61,749 nucleotides of DNA from Cellvibrio mixtus subsp. mixtus J3-8 (GTDB lineage: Bacteria > Pseudomonadota > Gammaproteobacteria > Pseudomonadales > Cellvibrionaceae). Positions 35,100 through 44,882 of the stretch are shown in pieces. Position 1 is the stretch's first letter; every line of letters starts with the position of its first letter. Under the pieces are notes generated by a model that was not told the origin of the DNA, made no database searches, and worked only from the letters and a program-made list of their open reading frames with translations. The position numbers were made by a program, and so were the translations under genes. The stretch covers positions 1 to 61,749 of the forward strand of contig NZ_KN266210.1 in assembly GCF_000766945.1 (NCBI RefSeq), in the 5' to 3' direction.

Positions 35100-37733
35100 T
35101 TACTTATCTAGCTGTGCTTTAACCCAAGGTGCAACCGATGCCAATGCGGCATCCAGCGCGGCAAGATTGGTGCCGCCGCCCTGGGCCATATCCGGGCGAC
35201 CACCGCCTTTTCCACCAAGCTGGCTGGCGACATATCCCATTAAATCACCCGCTTTCACTTTGCCGGTAATATCCTGGGTAACACCTGCAACCAATGCGGC
35301 CTTATCGCCTTCAACTGCCGCCAATAGCACGACTGCGGTTCCCAGTTTATTTTTAAACTGATCAACCGTATCGCGAAGTGACTTGGCATCTGCGCCATCA
35401 AGGTTCAAGGCCAATACCTTGACTCCATTTATATCCTGAGCCTGAGTAGAAAGATCGCCGCTGCCGGCAGTAGCGAGCCTGGTTTTCAGTTGGGCGAGGT
35501 CTTTTTCCAATTTGCGGTTTTGAGCTACCAGCATTTCCAACTTCTCGACCAGCGAATCGCGGTTGGTTTTCAAGCTGCGGCTCGCGGTGTCGACCAATGC
35601 TTCAACCTGGTCAAACAAGGCCAGCGCCCTGGCGCCTGTGATTGCTTCAATACGGCGAACTCCAGCAGCAACTCCTGATTCTGAAACAATACGAAACAGG
35701 CCTATATCACCAGTGCGACCAACATGGGTGCCACCACATAACTCAACGGAGAAACCATCTCCCATGGTCAATACACGCACGGTATCACCATACTTTTCAC
35801 CAAACAGCGCCATTGCGCCTTTGGCCTTCGCGGCTTCCATATCACACAATTCAGTAGCCACTGGAGAGTTAGCGCGAATTTGATCGTTAACCAGCGTCTC
35901 AATCACCTTCAACTGATCGGCAGTTACGGCTTCGAAATGGGAGAAGTCAAAACGCAAACGCTCTGAGTCCACCAATGAACCTTTTTGCGTAACATGCTCA
36001 CCCAGCACCTTGCGCAAGGCAGCATGCATCAGATGGGTTGCGGAATGATTAAGCGCTGTGGCTTGACGAACATTGCTGTCAACTTTAGCTGACAGGATAT
36101 CGCCAACAGAAACAGCCCCCTGGAGCACGCGTACGATGTGTAAATTGGATGAACCTTGTTTTTGGCAATCGCGGACTTCTACACGGTTGCCACCCAATTC
36201 GAGGTAACCGCTATCGCCCGCCTGACCGCCTGACTCTGCGTAGAAAGGTGTGCGGTCCAGAACAACAACGCCATAGTCGCCTTCAACCAGACGCTCAACT
36301 TTCTGGCCATCTTTTACCAGGGCAACAACCTTGCCCTGCTCTGTCAAAGAGCCATATCCCAGGAATTCAGTAGCAGGGAAATCCAGGCCTTTCGCGTTGT
36401 AATCGACCTTGAACGTACCCGCAGCGCGAGCGCGAGCACGCTGCTCAGCCATCGCTGCTTCATAACCTTCCTGATCGATTGTGAGGCCGCGCTCACGGGC
36501 GATATCGGCGGTTAAATCAACCGGGAAACCGTAGGTGTCATACAGTGTGAAAACGACTTTACCGGGGATTTCGGTGCCGGAAAGCTTACCTAATGCATCT
36601 TCCAGAACAGCAATCCCCTTATCCAGGGTTTTCTCAAATTGCTCTTCTTCTTGCAGTAAAACTTTTTCAATATTCGCCTGGTTTTTGTGCAACTCGGGAT
36701 AAGCATCACCCATTACTTCCGCAAGTGCTTTTACCAGCTTGTGGAAAAACGGTTGCTTTTGGCCCAACTGGTTACCGTGGCGGATTGCACGGCGAATAAT
36801 ACGACGCAGTACATAACCGCGCCCTTCGTTGGATGGCAACACGCCATCGCTAACCAGGAAAGAGCAAGAGCGGATATGGTCAGCAATCACTCGTAGTGAT
36901 TTATTTTCCATATCGTGATTGCCGGTTGCTTCAGCAGCGGCATTGAGCAAATGTTGAAACAGATCGATTTCATAGTTGGAATGAACGTGCTGCATAACCG
37001 CAGAAATACGCTCCAATCCCATACCGGTATCTACAGAGGGTGCCGGCAATGGATGCAAAACACCGTCAGCGGTACGGTTGAATTGCATAAATACGTTGTT
37101 CCAGATTTCGATATAGCGGTCACCATCTTCTTCCGGTGAACCGGGTGGGCCACCCCAGATATCCGCGCCGTGATCGTAAAATATTTCGGTACAGGGACCA
37201 CATGGGCCAGTGTCGCCCATCGCCCAGAAATTGTCTGATGCGTAAGGTGCGCCCTTGTTATCGCCGATCCGGATGATGCGTTCGGCAGGAACACCGACTT
37301 CTTTGTTCCAGATATCGTAAGCTTCGTCATCCGAGGCGTAAACGGTAACCCAAAGTTTTTCAGCGGGAATATTTAACCAGTCTTTGGACGTTAAAAACTC
37401 CCATGCAAAACGGATAGCATCGTGCTTGAAGTAATCGCCAAAACTGAAATTACCGAGCATTTCGAAGAAGGTATGATGACGCGCGGTATAACCCACATTT
37501 TCCAAATCATTATGTTTGCCGCCAGCGCGCACACAGCGCTGGGAGCTTACTGCGCGATTATAGGGGCGCTTGTCCGCCCCGAGGAAACAATCCTTAAATT
37601 GGTTCATCCCCGCATTAGTAAACAATAAGGTAGGGTCATTACCGGGAATCAGTGAGCTGCTGGCAACAATAGTGTGGCCTTTGCTCTCAAAGTACTTCAA
37701 AAAGGCATCGCGAATTTCAGCGCTTTTCATCAT
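35100..37733 (-). CDS. alaS: Alanyl-tRNA synthetase
   Basis: Class II synthetase that charges tRNA-Ala, with editing and C-terminal dimerisation domains. 877 residues, normal length. The start [47 protein letters not shown] is the catalytic domain. The editing site has [11 protein letters not shown] (HxxxH) and the zinc-binding [13 protein letters not shown] near residue 665. A coiled region ([22 protein letters not shown]) joins the C-terminal glycine-rich end. Two adjacent ATGs (37733 and 37730) are possible starts. It precedes lysC, matching the conserved alaS-lysC-csrA order. Confidence 0.97.
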   Translation of the reverse strand: MMKSAEIRDAFLKYFESKGHTIVASSSLIPGNDPTLLFTNAGMNQFKDCFLGADKRPYNRAVSSQRCVRAGGKHNDLENVGYTARHHTFFEMLGNFSFGDYFKHDAIRFAWEFLTSKDWLNIPAEKLWVTVYASDDEAYDIWNKEVGVPAERIIRIGDNKGAPYASDNFWAMGDTGPCGPCTEIFYDHGADIWGGPPGSPEEDGDRYIEIWNNVFMQFNRTADGVLHPLPAPSVDTGMGLERISAVMQHVHSNYEIDLFQHLLNAAAEATGNHDMENKSLRVIADHIRSCSFLVSDGVLPSNEGRGYVLRRIIRRAIRHGNQLGQKQPFFHKLVKALAEVMGDAYPELHKNQANIEKVLLQEEEQFEKTLDKGIAVLEDALGKLSGTEIPGKVVFTLYDTYGFPVDLTADIARERGLTIDQEGYEAAMAEQRARARAAGTFKVDYNAKGLDFPATEFLGYGSLTEQGKVVALVKDGQKVERLVEGDYGVVVLDRTPFYAESGGQAGDSGYLELGGNRVEVRDCQKQGSSNLHIVRVLQGAVSVGDILSAKVDSNVRQATALNHSATHLMHAALRKVLGEHVTQKGSLVDSERLRFDFSHFEAVTADQLKVIETLVNDQIRANSPVATELCDMEAAKAKGAMALFGEKYGDTVRVLTMGDGFSVELCGGTHVGRTGDIGLFRIVSESGVAAGVRRIEAITGARALALFDQVEALVDTASRSLKTNRDSLVEKLEMLVAQNRKLEKDLAQLKTRLATAGSGDLSTQAQDINGVKVLALNLDGADAKSLRDTVDQFKNKLGTAVVLLAAVEGDKAALVAGVTQDITGKVKAGDLMGYVASQLGGKGGGRPDMAQGGGTNLAALDAALASVAPWVKAQLDK

Positions 37734-37770
37734 GTATTAACTCGTCTTCAACTTCTTTGGCACCCGCTAA

Positions 37771-37965
37771 TCAAGCGTGATGCTGTTCCAGTTCTTCCGC
37801 GCTGAGTTTGCGCGCTTCGTGCTCCAGCATTACCGGAATGCCATCGCGAATCGGGTAGGCCAATCCACTTTCCCAGCACACCAGCTCTTGCTGTTCCGGG
37901 CGATATTCAAGTTCACCCTTGCTGACCGGGCATACCAAAATGCTGAGTAATTTTTTATCAATCAT
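37771..37965 (-). CDS. Trm112/YcaR-family small protein
   Basis: 64 residues: [52 protein letters not shown], the full Trm112-like pattern with the CPVSKG and [11 protein letters not shown] segments. Related eukaryotic and archaeal proteins activate methyltransferases; bacterial copies are often beside kdsB or lpxK, and their role is unclear. Only two cysteines remain (CP and CW), fewer than in zinc-binding relatives. It lies 38 bp before alaS on the same strand. Confidence 0.9.
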   Translation of the reverse strand: MIDKKLLSILVCPVSKGELEYRPEQQELVCWESGLAYPIRDGIPVMLEHEARKLSAEELEQHHA

Positions 37966-38042
37966 GATCTTAGGTCGTGGTTAGTTAACCGGGGGCGGTA
38001 TCTTACACTGCCAATCACAGCCCTGTCTCTAGAACCGCAGGG

Positions 38043-39959
38043 CTATTGGATGGATTGGGGTTTTAAATTTCCCGAAACCGGTGCACCCTCACTTTCCACC
38101 CAACTTTTCACATAGTCGGATACTTTGGGATTAATCCGGATTTGCGGTTCTGACGGGGTTATTTTTTGTTCTTTTTCCCAACTTTCAATCAATTCCCGCG
38201 CGCGATAAAAAGCCTGCTCAAAATCTACCCCCGGTTTCAGGGCTTCTCTGAAATAGGCTTTCCCAAAGTAGGTAAAGAGGCTGTCATCCGCGCAACCGAA
38301 TGACGTTTTTTCAGCGGATGCTGCCGTCATCACCAATGTATTTTCATCAGCAATATCGTCGATAAATCCACCGGAAAAACAAGCTGACAGCACCACTATC
38401 CGATGCTTTATCCCTGTTGCCTTGAGCAAATCACCCAGCCATTTCGCATCAATATCTGCCAGTGCCAAACCATTGTGAGTAAGCGCTATGGTTTTATTTT
38501 TACTGCCGTGACTGGTGATATACAAAAAGAAAATGTCGCGTTCCTTGTCCATGCGCTCCGCAATTTTTTCCACTGCCGCCCGGATACTGGTACGCGTTGC
38601 CATAGGATGTTCATCCAGTGAACGCTGGCTATTTGATAAATAAATAGCGGTATTGTGATTGCGATATTGTTGAGTAAACAGGTTTTCAATGAATTTACTT
38701 TCACGACGAAAAACCTCTTCTGTACCGTAACCTGCAATCACAAGACTGTAGAGTTCAATTTTTTTCTCATCGGACGGCAATAGCGCGTCCAGCGAGCGCT
38801 GCAATCCTGCCGATTCTTTATAGATGGCATGTTCAGTCACTTCTTCCGGTGAAAAAATTTTAACGTCGCTGCCGCCATCAACAAGGCGATCATAATCCCA
38901 ACGCCCGGTTATTTTCCCAACGCCATCAATTGGCTCCCTATACGTTAATACACCCGCTCCATGCTTTTTTCCATAAGCAAATTCACCTTCGTAAATATCA
39001 CCGTTGCTGGCAATCAATTTTCCCTTGCCAGAATATTTTCCAAATTTAAATTCACCTGAATATTGCTGCCCTGTTCTTTCACTGCTTGTGCTTTCATTGC
39101 TTGTTTTTTCACTACCTGCTTTTTCACTAACTAACTTTTTACCAATTAATTTTTCAATATAGGTTCCTTCGCCTTCCAACAAACCATTTTGGAATTCGCC
39201 TTGCCATTGATTGCCATCTTTATCAGTTTGCATTCCTTTTCCATTCAATAACCATGCATTGAAATGCCCTATTGCAGAATCACCTTCAGTCCCTGCATAA
39301 ACGCCTTCACCAGTAAATATATCGTTTTGGAATTCGCCACTGTAACTATTACCCTCCGAGTCAGTAAAAACACCATTGCCATGCATTTTTCCTGCGACGA
39401 AATCACCCAAATATTTACTGCCCGCTCGCCTCAATTCGCCTTTTCCAGTAATCACACCATTCACAACATCGCCCGCATATGTTGATTGGTCCGCAAACAA
39501 CCATTGCCCTTTACCATGTGGGCGACCGTTAATAAAATCACCCACATAAAAAGAACCATCGGTATAAGTTAATTTTCCTTTTCCATTAAATCGATTTTGT
39601 TTGAATTCACCGTGATAGCGCGATCCATCGGGATATACCAGTTCGCCCTGCCCTTCCATTTCGCCTGCAAAAAAATTACCGGTATAAATACCAGAGGCAG
39701 ACATTGAAAGCCGGCCGTGCCCTTGAAATAAACCGGCGACAAAATTTCCTTCATAACTATCGCCATTTTTCCATTGCATGCGGCCATTACCGTCAAGCTC
39801 ACCCTGCGCATTTAGATTTCCAACATAGGTTGAGCCATCAGCAAAACTGAGTGATGGAGAAAAAGTGTGACGCAAATGATTGAACGTGCCATGCACCGAA
39901 AGCAAACCAAAAATCACGCCGGCAAAAAAAATAGCGCTGACTGTCAATACACGCTTCAT
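38043..39959 (-). CDS. MORN-repeat protein with C-terminal C13 (legumain-like) peptidase domain
   Basis: 638 residues. An N-terminal hydrophobic segment (KRVLTVSAIFFAGVIFGLLSVHG) acts as a signal or membrane anchor. About twelve MORN repeats of roughly 23 residues follow (about residues 40-350, pattern YxGxFxxGxxxGxGxxxxxDG). Between repeats 10 and 11 is a Ser/Glu/Lys-rich insert encoded by imperfect short repeats. From about 395 a C13/caspase-like peptidase domain follows: LVIAGYGTEEVFRRE, the catalytic His in YITSHGS (residue 484) and Cys in VLSACFSGGF (residue 527). The catalytic dyad is intact, so it should be a periplasmic or surface cysteine peptidase, with MORN repeats binding membrane lipid or protein. 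A TTG gives four more residues, but the ATG at 39959 is preferred. It follows the M23 gene by 45 bp. Confidence 0.85.
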   Translation of the reverse strand: MKRVLTVSAIFFAGVIFGLLSVHGTFNHLRHTFSPSLSFADGSTYVGNLNAQGELDGNGRMQWKNGDSYEGNFVAGLFQGHGRLSMSASGIYTGNFFAGEMEGQGELVYPDGSRYHGEFKQNRFNGKGKLTYTDGSFYVGDFINGRPHGKGQWLFADQSTYAGDVVNGVITGKGELRRAGSKYLGDFVAGKMHGNGVFTDSEGNSYSGEFQNDIFTGEGVYAGTEGDSAIGHFNAWLLNGKGMQTDKDGNQWQGEFQNGLLEGEGTYIEKLIGKKLVSEKAGSEKTSNESTSSERTGQQYSGEFKFGKYSGKGKLIASNGDIYEGEFAYGKKHGAGVLTYREPIDGVGKITGRWDYDRLVDGGSDVKIFSPEEVTEHAIYKESAGLQRSLDALLPSDEKKIELYSLVIAGYGTEEVFRRESKFIENLFTQQYRNHNTAIYLSNSQRSLDEHPMATRTSIRAAVEKIAERMDKERDIFFLYITSHGSKNKTIALTHNGLALADIDAKWLGDLLKATGIKHRIVVLSACFSGGFIDDIADENTLVMTAASAEKTSFGCADDSLFTYFGKAYFREALKPGVDFEQAFYRARELIESWEKEQKITPSEPQIRINPKVSDYVKSWVESEGAPVSGNLKPQSIQ

Positions 39960-40004
39960 ATCATTTACCAATCACATACGAAAACAGGAAATTGTCGCCG
40001 GATT

Positions 40005-40811
40005 TTATTGTGCCGGCATCGGGTCTACTAATAGCTGCGGGTCGATTCGCTCCTCAAACCAATTCATCCGCCAATCAAGGTGCGCACCGGTCGCACGACC
40101 GGTTTTTCCTACTTTGGCAATCGCCTGCCCCTGGGTAATCTGATCGCCTTTTTTAACTAAAATTTCACTGAGATGGATAAAAGTGGATGACAAGCCGTGA
40201 CCGTGATCAATAATCAGGGTGCCACCGGAAAAAAACATATCGGGATGAACCAGGGTCACAATACCACCGGCGGGTGCAACCACTATAGTTCCAACAGGCT
40301 TGGCGACATCCACCCCATAGTGCGGTGAATTGGGTACGCCGTTATAAAAACGCTGGCTACCATACACGCCCGTCACCGGACCAATTAACGGCCATTGAAA
40401 TTTTTGCGCAAAAAAAGTCAGGGGCAAATCGCCTTTGCGTGCATCGGCAGCCATTTGCGCTTCGCGCCTGGCACGTTCCACTTGGGCGGGATCAGGCTCG
40501 ACCGTTTGCTGGGGAACGCCGGTGACTTTCTGGATATTGTATTTGCGTTGCTTGATTGGAAATCGTTGTTCTTCACGTTGGCCATCGGCATGAATCAACA
40601 CCAATGTGGCCTGGGGTTTTGCATCGCGCCCGAAACCAAAAACAAATTCCCCTGCCGGAGACAGTTGTAATTTTTTTCCCGCGTATTCGACCTGGACGCC
40701 TGCGGGAACTTTGCCAACAATTAATCCACCCTGTTGCCATTCACCACGCAATTCCAATGCATGAGCCGGAAGAATCCAAAGGCCAAACAGCAGCGCAAAA
40801 ATAATTTTCAT
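40005..40811 (-). CDS. M23-family (LytM) peptidase, exported
   Basis: 268 residues with signal peptide MKIIFALLFGLWILPAHA. Residues about 20-100 form a beta-rich N-terminal domain. The M23 metallopeptidase domain (about 155-260) shows PNSPHYGVDVAKPVGT (HxxxD zinc ligands), LIIDHGHGLSSTFIHLSE (HxH) and GRATGAHLDWRMNW. All ligands are present, so it is probably an active peptidoglycan endopeptidase. The C-terminus RIDPQLLVD is typical of the family. A longer frame starts at 40838, but the ATG at 40811 begins the signal peptide. It is followed by the MORN/C13 gene on the same strand. Confidence 0.92.
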   Translation of the reverse strand: MKIIFALLFGLWILPAHALELRGEWQQGGLIVGKVPAGVQVEYAGKKLQLSPAGEFVFGFGRDAKPQATLVLIHADGQREEQRFPIKQRKYNIQKVTGVPQQTVEPDPAQVERARREAQMAADARKGDLPLTFFAQKFQWPLIGPVTGVYGSQRFYNGVPNSPHYGVDVAKPVGTIVVAPAGGIVTLVHPDMFFSGGTLIIDHGHGLSSTFIHLSEILVKKGDQITQGQAIAKVGKTGRATGAHLDWRMNWFEERIDPQLLVDPMPAQ

Positions 40812-40839
40812 CACATCACCACAAAAATATCGACGCAAA

Positions 40840-40866
40840 AAAAACGGCAGCCGAGCTGCCGTTTTT
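40840..40866 (-). terminator. Intrinsic terminator of the gapA-pyk unit
   Basis: AAAAACGGCAGC-CGA-GCTGCCGTTTTT: a 12-bp stem with T-run on the minus strand, 16 bp after the pyk stop at 40882. It also precedes the M23 gene, so that gene needs its own promoter or read-through. Confidence 0.93.
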
Positions 40867-40881
40867 CCAAACTGTCCACGC

Positions 40882-42327
40882 TTAGGCGAGTGTATCGCCG
40901 ACGCGCAGAACTTTCATCGTGTTGGTACCACCGAGCAATGTAGTATCGCCCAGGGAAACAATCACCAGGTCACCTTCTACCAGCACACCTTGCGCTTTCA
41001 ACATTCCAATTGCACGGTTGAAATCATCAGCGCAGGGAGCGCTGCTGGTATCAAATGCAATCGGTTGTACACCGCGATACATCGCCATCTTACGCTGGGT
41101 ATTTACATGGCGAGAGAAGGCGAAGATAGGCAATTGCGACCCTACACGCGACATCAAACGCGGAGTGCTGCCTGATTCAGTGAACGCGATAATCGCTTTC
41201 ACACCCGCCAGATGGTTGGCAGTGAACATGGAAGCGAGTGCAATAGACTCATCCACCGTGTTAAAGGCCTGATCCATACGGTAGTTATCAAAACTCGCAA
41301 TCGGGTGTTTTTCCGCACCGAGAATAATGCGCACCATTGCTTCAACCGTTTCCACCGGGAAACTACCGGCGGCCGTTTCTGCAGAAAGCATTACCGCATC
41401 GGTACCATCCAGCACCGCGTTCGCTACGTCAAACACTTCAGCGCGGGTTGGCAACGGGCTGTTGATCATCGACTCCATCATTTGGGTCGCAGTGATCACC
41501 ACTTTATTCAATGCACGTGAACGCGCGATGATGCGTTTTTGTACACCGATCAGTGCTGCATCACCAATCTCGACACCCAGGTCGCCACGGGCAACCATTA
41601 CAGCATCGCTTGCACGGATAATGTCGTCCAGGGTTTCGTCATCGGCAACCGCTTCGGCGCGTTCAACTTTGGAAACAAGACCGGCACGGCCACCCGCTTC
41701 CAGCATCAGCTTGCGCGCGTAATTCATATCGTCCGCTGAACGCGGGAAAGACACGGCGAGATAATCCACATCAATTTCTGCGGCGGTTTTAATGTCGGCG
41801 ATATCTTTTTCGGTCAACGCTGGCGCGGTTAAACCACCGCCCTGACGGTTGATACCTTTGTTGTTGGACAAAGGACCAGCCACCTTGGTGGTGGTATAAA
41901 TGCGCGTACCTTCGATTTTATCGACGGTTAACACCACACGACCGTCATCCAGCAACAACACATCGCCGGGCTTGCAATCGTTTGGCAGTTCTTTGTAGTC
42001 GATACCAACCTGTTGCTGGTTACCTTCATCGCGCCCCAAAGAAGCATCGAGAATAAATTTGTCACCCACCTTGAGGTGGATTTTTCCTTCGGCAAAACGG
42101 GCTACACGGATTTTCGGGCCTTGCAAATCGCCCAGCACCGCCACGAAACGGTTGTGCTTGGCAGCAAGCTCGCGCACGGTTTCAGCGCGACGCTTGTGAT
42201 CTTCCGGTGAACCATGGGAAAAGTTCAGGCGGACGACATTAACGCCCGCCAGGATCAAACGCTCTAGAACTTCTGGCGACTCAGAAGCAGGGCCCAAAGT
42301 ACTGACGATCTTTGTACGTCTTAACAT
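40882..42327 (-). CDS. pyk: Pyruvate kinase
   Basis: Converts phosphoenolpyruvate and ADP to pyruvate and ATP. 481 residues. [39 protein letters not shown] opens the barrel. The metal-binding and catalytic region includes [25 protein letters not shown] and the signature [43 protein letters not shown]. The C-terminal regulatory domain ends [17 protein letters not shown]. This is the PykA-type length. It starts 14 bp after gapA, so the two lower-glycolysis genes form one unit ending at the terminator at 40840-40866. Confidence 0.97.
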   Translation of the reverse strand: MLRRTKIVSTLGPASESPEVLERLILAGVNVVRLNFSHGSPEDHKRRAETVRELAAKHNRFVAVLGDLQGPKIRVARFAEGKIHLKVGDKFILDASLGRDEGNQQQVGIDYKELPNDCKPGDVLLLDDGRVVLTVDKIEGTRIYTTTKVAGPLSNNKGINRQGGGLTAPALTEKDIADIKTAAEIDVDYLAVSFPRSADDMNYARKLMLEAGGRAGLVSKVERAEAVADDETLDDIIRASDAVMVARGDLGVEIGDAALIGVQKRIIARSRALNKVVITATQMMESMINSPLPTRAEVFDVANAVLDGTDAVMLSAETAAGSFPVETVEAMVRIILGAEKHPIASFDNYRMDQAFNTVDESIALASMFTANHLAGVKAIIAFTESGSTPRLMSRVGSQLPIFAFSRHVNTQRKMAMYRGVQPIAFDTSSAPCADDFNRAIGMLKAQGVLVEGDLVIVSLGDTTLLGGTNTMKVLRVGDTLA

Positions 42328-42341
42328 GATGAGTTCTCTTA

Positions 42342-43349
42342 TTATTTAGCGTTCATCAGGGCAATGGTGTTATCCAGCATGCGATTGGAGAAACCCCACT
42401 CGTTGTCGTACCAGCTCAGGACTTTTACCCACTTGCCATACACTTTGGTTTGCAGCGAGTCGTAGTTGGAAGAGTGGGCGTTGTGGTTGAAGTCAACCGA
42501 TACCAGAGGCTCATCAACATAGGCCAATACCCCTGGCATTTCTTTTTCAGCGGCTTCTTTCATCGCTGCGTTAACTGCTTCAACACTGACATCTTTCTCA
42601 ACCAATACGTTCAGGTCTACCAGGGAAACGTTGATAGTTGGAACGCGCACCGAAATACCGTCCAGCTTGCCTTTCAATTCCGGCAGAACCAAACCTACCG
42701 CTTTGGCAGCACCGGTAGTGGTTGGGATCATGGATTGGGTCGCAGAACGTGCACGGTAAATGTCTTTGTGGAATACATCAGACAGAACCTGATCGTTAGT
42801 ATATGCGTGAATGGTGGTCATGGAACCTTGAACGATGCCGAACTTGTCATTCAACACTTTAGCGATAGGCGCCAGGCAGTTAGTGGTACAGGATGCGTTG
42901 GAAATAATGCTGTCAGATGCTTTCAATACATTGTTGTTTACACCGAATACAACGGTTGCATCTACATCAGTACCTGGTGCAGAGATAATGACTTTTTTAG
43001 CGCCGGCAGCAATGTGCGCACCCGCTTTTTCTTTGCTGGTGAAGATACCGGTACATTCGTACACCACATCCACTTTCAATTCAGCCCAGGGCAATTTGGC
43101 TGGATCGCGCTCTGCGGTAATACGAATCGCATCACCATTAACAAACATGGTATTGCCTTCGTATTTCACAGTGCCGTTGAATTGGCCGTGAACAGAATCG
43201 TACTTGGTGAGGTGAGCATTCAGGTGAGCATCACCCAGGTCATTAATGCCAACGATTTCAATTTGGCTGCGCTTGCCTGATTCATACAACGCACGCAGAA
43301 CATTGCGACCAATACGACCGTAACCGTTGATTGCCACTCTAATAGTCAT
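42342..43349 (-). CDS. gapA: Glyceraldehyde-3-phosphate dehydrogenase, type I
   Basis: NAD(P)-linked oxidation of glyceraldehyde-3-phosphate to 1,3-bisphosphoglycerate. 335 residues. [20 protein letters not shown] is the nucleotide-binding start, [23 protein letters not shown] contains the catalytic Cys, and [14 protein letters not shown] is the C-terminal signature. TAGGAG is placed well before the ATG. It follows eda across a terminator and is linked to pyk by 14 bp. With the Entner-Doudoroff genes upstream it completes the route from glucose-6-phosphate to pyruvate. Confidence 0.97.
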   Translation of the reverse strand: MTIRVAINGYGRIGRNVLRALYESGKRSQIEIVGINDLGDAHLNAHLTKYDSVHGQFNGTVKYEGNTMFVNGDAIRITAERDPAKLPWAELKVDVVYECTGIFTSKEKAGAHIAAGAKKVIISAPGTDVDATVVFGVNNNVLKASDSIISNASCTTNCLAPIAKVLNDKFGIVQGSMTTIHAYTNDQVLSDVFHKDIYRARSATQSMIPTTTGAAKAVGLVLPELKGKLDGISVRVPTINVSLVDLNVLVEKDVSVEAVNAAMKEAAEKEMPGVLAYVDEPLVSVDFNHNAHSSNYDSLQTKVYGKWVKVLSWYDNEWGFSNRMLDNTIALMNAK

Positions 43350-43391
43350 TGCTTTCTCCTAAATAAACTCTTACTGATTCTTTTGCTGTAG

Positions 43392-43413
43392 GGACACAGG
43401 TTTTAGTGTGTCC
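43392..43413. promoter_or_regulatory. Inverted repeat upstream of gapA
   Basis: GGACACA (43392-43398) and TGTGTCC (43407-43413) are separated by eight bases and lie about 45 bp upstream of gapA, in the promoter/leader zone. It could be an operator or a leader hairpin. No regulator gene is in the window and the site does not match a consensus I know. Confidence 0.3.
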
Positions 43414-43429
43414 ATTCGATTAAAAATAC

Positions 43430-43453
43430 AGGGGCGCAATAAATTGCGCCCCT
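43430..43453 (-). terminator. Intrinsic terminator of eda
   Basis: AGGGGCGCAAT (43430-43440) and ATTGCGCCCCT (43443-43453) form an 11-bp stem; on the minus strand it is followed by GTATTTTTAATC. It lies 13 bp after the eda stop. Confidence 0.88.
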
Positions 43454-43465
43454 GCGGATTTTCGG

Positions 43466-44098
43466 TTAGCGAGGCAGGCTGGCTGCTTCTCGTGCGAGAC
43501 GTTCAATTTCGTCCCAGCGACCGGCTTTCATCAATTCTTTGGGAGCCATCCAGGTTCCGCCGACACAATGCACGTTTGGCAGGGCCAGATAACTTGGCGC
43601 TTTCGCCAAATCAATACCGCCAGTCGGGCAGAAGGTAATTTGCGGCAATGGGCCAGCAATCGATTTCAACATCGGCACACCGCCGGCCGCTTCAGCCGGG
43701 AAAAATTTCTGGTGAGTGAAACCTTGCGTGTAGAGATGCATAGCTTCCGTTGGCGTTGCAACACCAGCCAACAATGGCACTGGCGATGCTTTTGCCGCTT
43801 CAATCAATGCCGGGGTTGTACCAGGGCTTACCAAAAAGGTAGAGCCGGCTTTTACCGCTTTTTCCAGATCCGCCGGAGTAATAATGGTGCCTGCACCGAT
43901 CACAGCATCATCGGGTAATGCTTCAACCATGGCAGTGATTGCATCCAGTGCACACGGAGTGCGCAGGGTGATTTCCAATACTTTCAAGCCACCGTTATAA
44001 AGTGCTTTAGCCAAAGGCACTGCATCTTCAATACGCTCTACCACCATAACGGGTACGACTGGTGCGACTTTGACAATTTGATCGATAGTTAACGCCAC
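43466..44098 (-). CDS. eda: KDPG aldolase (2-dehydro-3-deoxy-phosphogluconate aldolase)
   Basis: Splits KDPG into pyruvate and glyceraldehyde-3-phosphate, the second step of the Entner-Doudoroff pathway. 210 residues. VVPVMVVERIEDAVPLAKALYNGGLKVLEITLRTPCALDAI is the conserved start, with the catalytic Glu. The Schiff-base lysine is in HQKFFPAEAAGG, and FCPTGGIDLAKAPSYLALPNVHCVGGTWM closes the barrel. The start codon is GTG at 44098, preceded by GAGGGACA. It lies 73 bp after pgl on the same strand and ends at its own terminator. Confidence 0.96.
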   Translation of the reverse strand: MALTIDQIVKVAPVVPVMVVERIEDAVPLAKALYNGGLKVLEITLRTPCALDAITAMVEALPDDAVIGAGTIITPADLEKAVKAGSTFLVSPGTTPALIEAAKASPVPLLAGVATPTEAMHLYTQGFTHQKFFPAEAAGGVPMLKSIAGPLPQITFCPTGGIDLAKAPSYLALPNVHCVGGTWMAPKELMKAGRWDEIERLAREAASLPR

Positions 44099-44171
44099 TG
44101 TATGTGTCCCTCGTTGTTCAAAAAAGTTCGAAAAAAGGGCTCAAGGAAAAGCCCGTTCGGAGTTCGGTAAA

Positions 44172-44882
44172 TCAGGGCGCCCAGTAAACAATTACCGGAA
44201 CACGATCCTGACGCAGCACGGCGCGAATCGGCATATCTTTTACATCGCCTTCCGCTTGCGCTGCACGCAATACAGCCAGCTTTTCATCGCCGGTAATTAA
44301 TAAAACCAATGACCTGGAACGCAACAACCCGGCGAGAGACAAGGTCATACGCTCAACAATTGCGCCGGTAACGTCACTTTGTTTTGCAATAATGGCGGCA
44401 CAAAGTTCATTTGAGTCAGGATTTAATGCCTCGTCCAAGCCTTGTGCATGGGGAAACAGCGATGCGGTGTGGCCATCAGAACCCATTCCCAGAATGGTGA
44501 TATCAAAAGGTTGCGCCAATTGCTGGAATGCTGCTTCGCAATCCGCTAAACCTTCTGCGGCAGTTTCAGCGGTATTTTTCATACCAACCAGATTGGCAAC
44601 TGCCGCTTTATTTTGAATCAGGTGCTTAACGGTAAATGCTTCGTTGCTTTTGTCGTGATCAAAATCCACCCAGCGCTCATCCACCAAAGCAACGTAAACC
44701 GATTCCCAATCCAGATCAGAATTGCTCAATGCCTTGTAAAGTGGCTCCGGCGTACTGCCGCCAGACACCATAAACGTTGCTTCGCCGCGATCTTCAATGG
44801 CACTGCGTAAAGCCGCTTCACATTCAGCTTGCAGCGCAGCAATCATCTCTGCGCGATTTTCAAATAAACGCTCGGTTACCAT
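44172..44882 (-). CDS. pgl: 6-phosphogluconolactonase
   Basis: Hydrolyses 6-phosphogluconolactone to 6-phosphogluconate. 236 residues, DevB/Pgl type. TFMVSGGSTPEPLYKALS near residue 38, VYVALVDERWVDFDHDKSNEAF near 62 and ITILGMGSDGHTASLFPHAQGL near 130 are the family blocks. Its ATG overlaps the zwf stop by seven bases (ATGGTAA), so it is translationally coupled to zwf, which makes its substrate. Confidence 0.95.
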   Translation of the reverse strand: MVTERLFENRAEMIAALQAECEAALRSAIEDRGEATFMVSGGSTPEPLYKALSNSDLDWESVYVALVDERWVDFDHDKSNEAFTVKHLIQNKAAVANLVGMKNTAETAAEGLADCEAAFQQLAQPFDITILGMGSDGHTASLFPHAQGLDEALNPDSNELCAAIIAKQSDVTGAIVERMTLSLAGLLRSRSLVLLITGDEKLAVLRAAQAEGDVKDMPIRAVLRQDRVPVIVYWAP

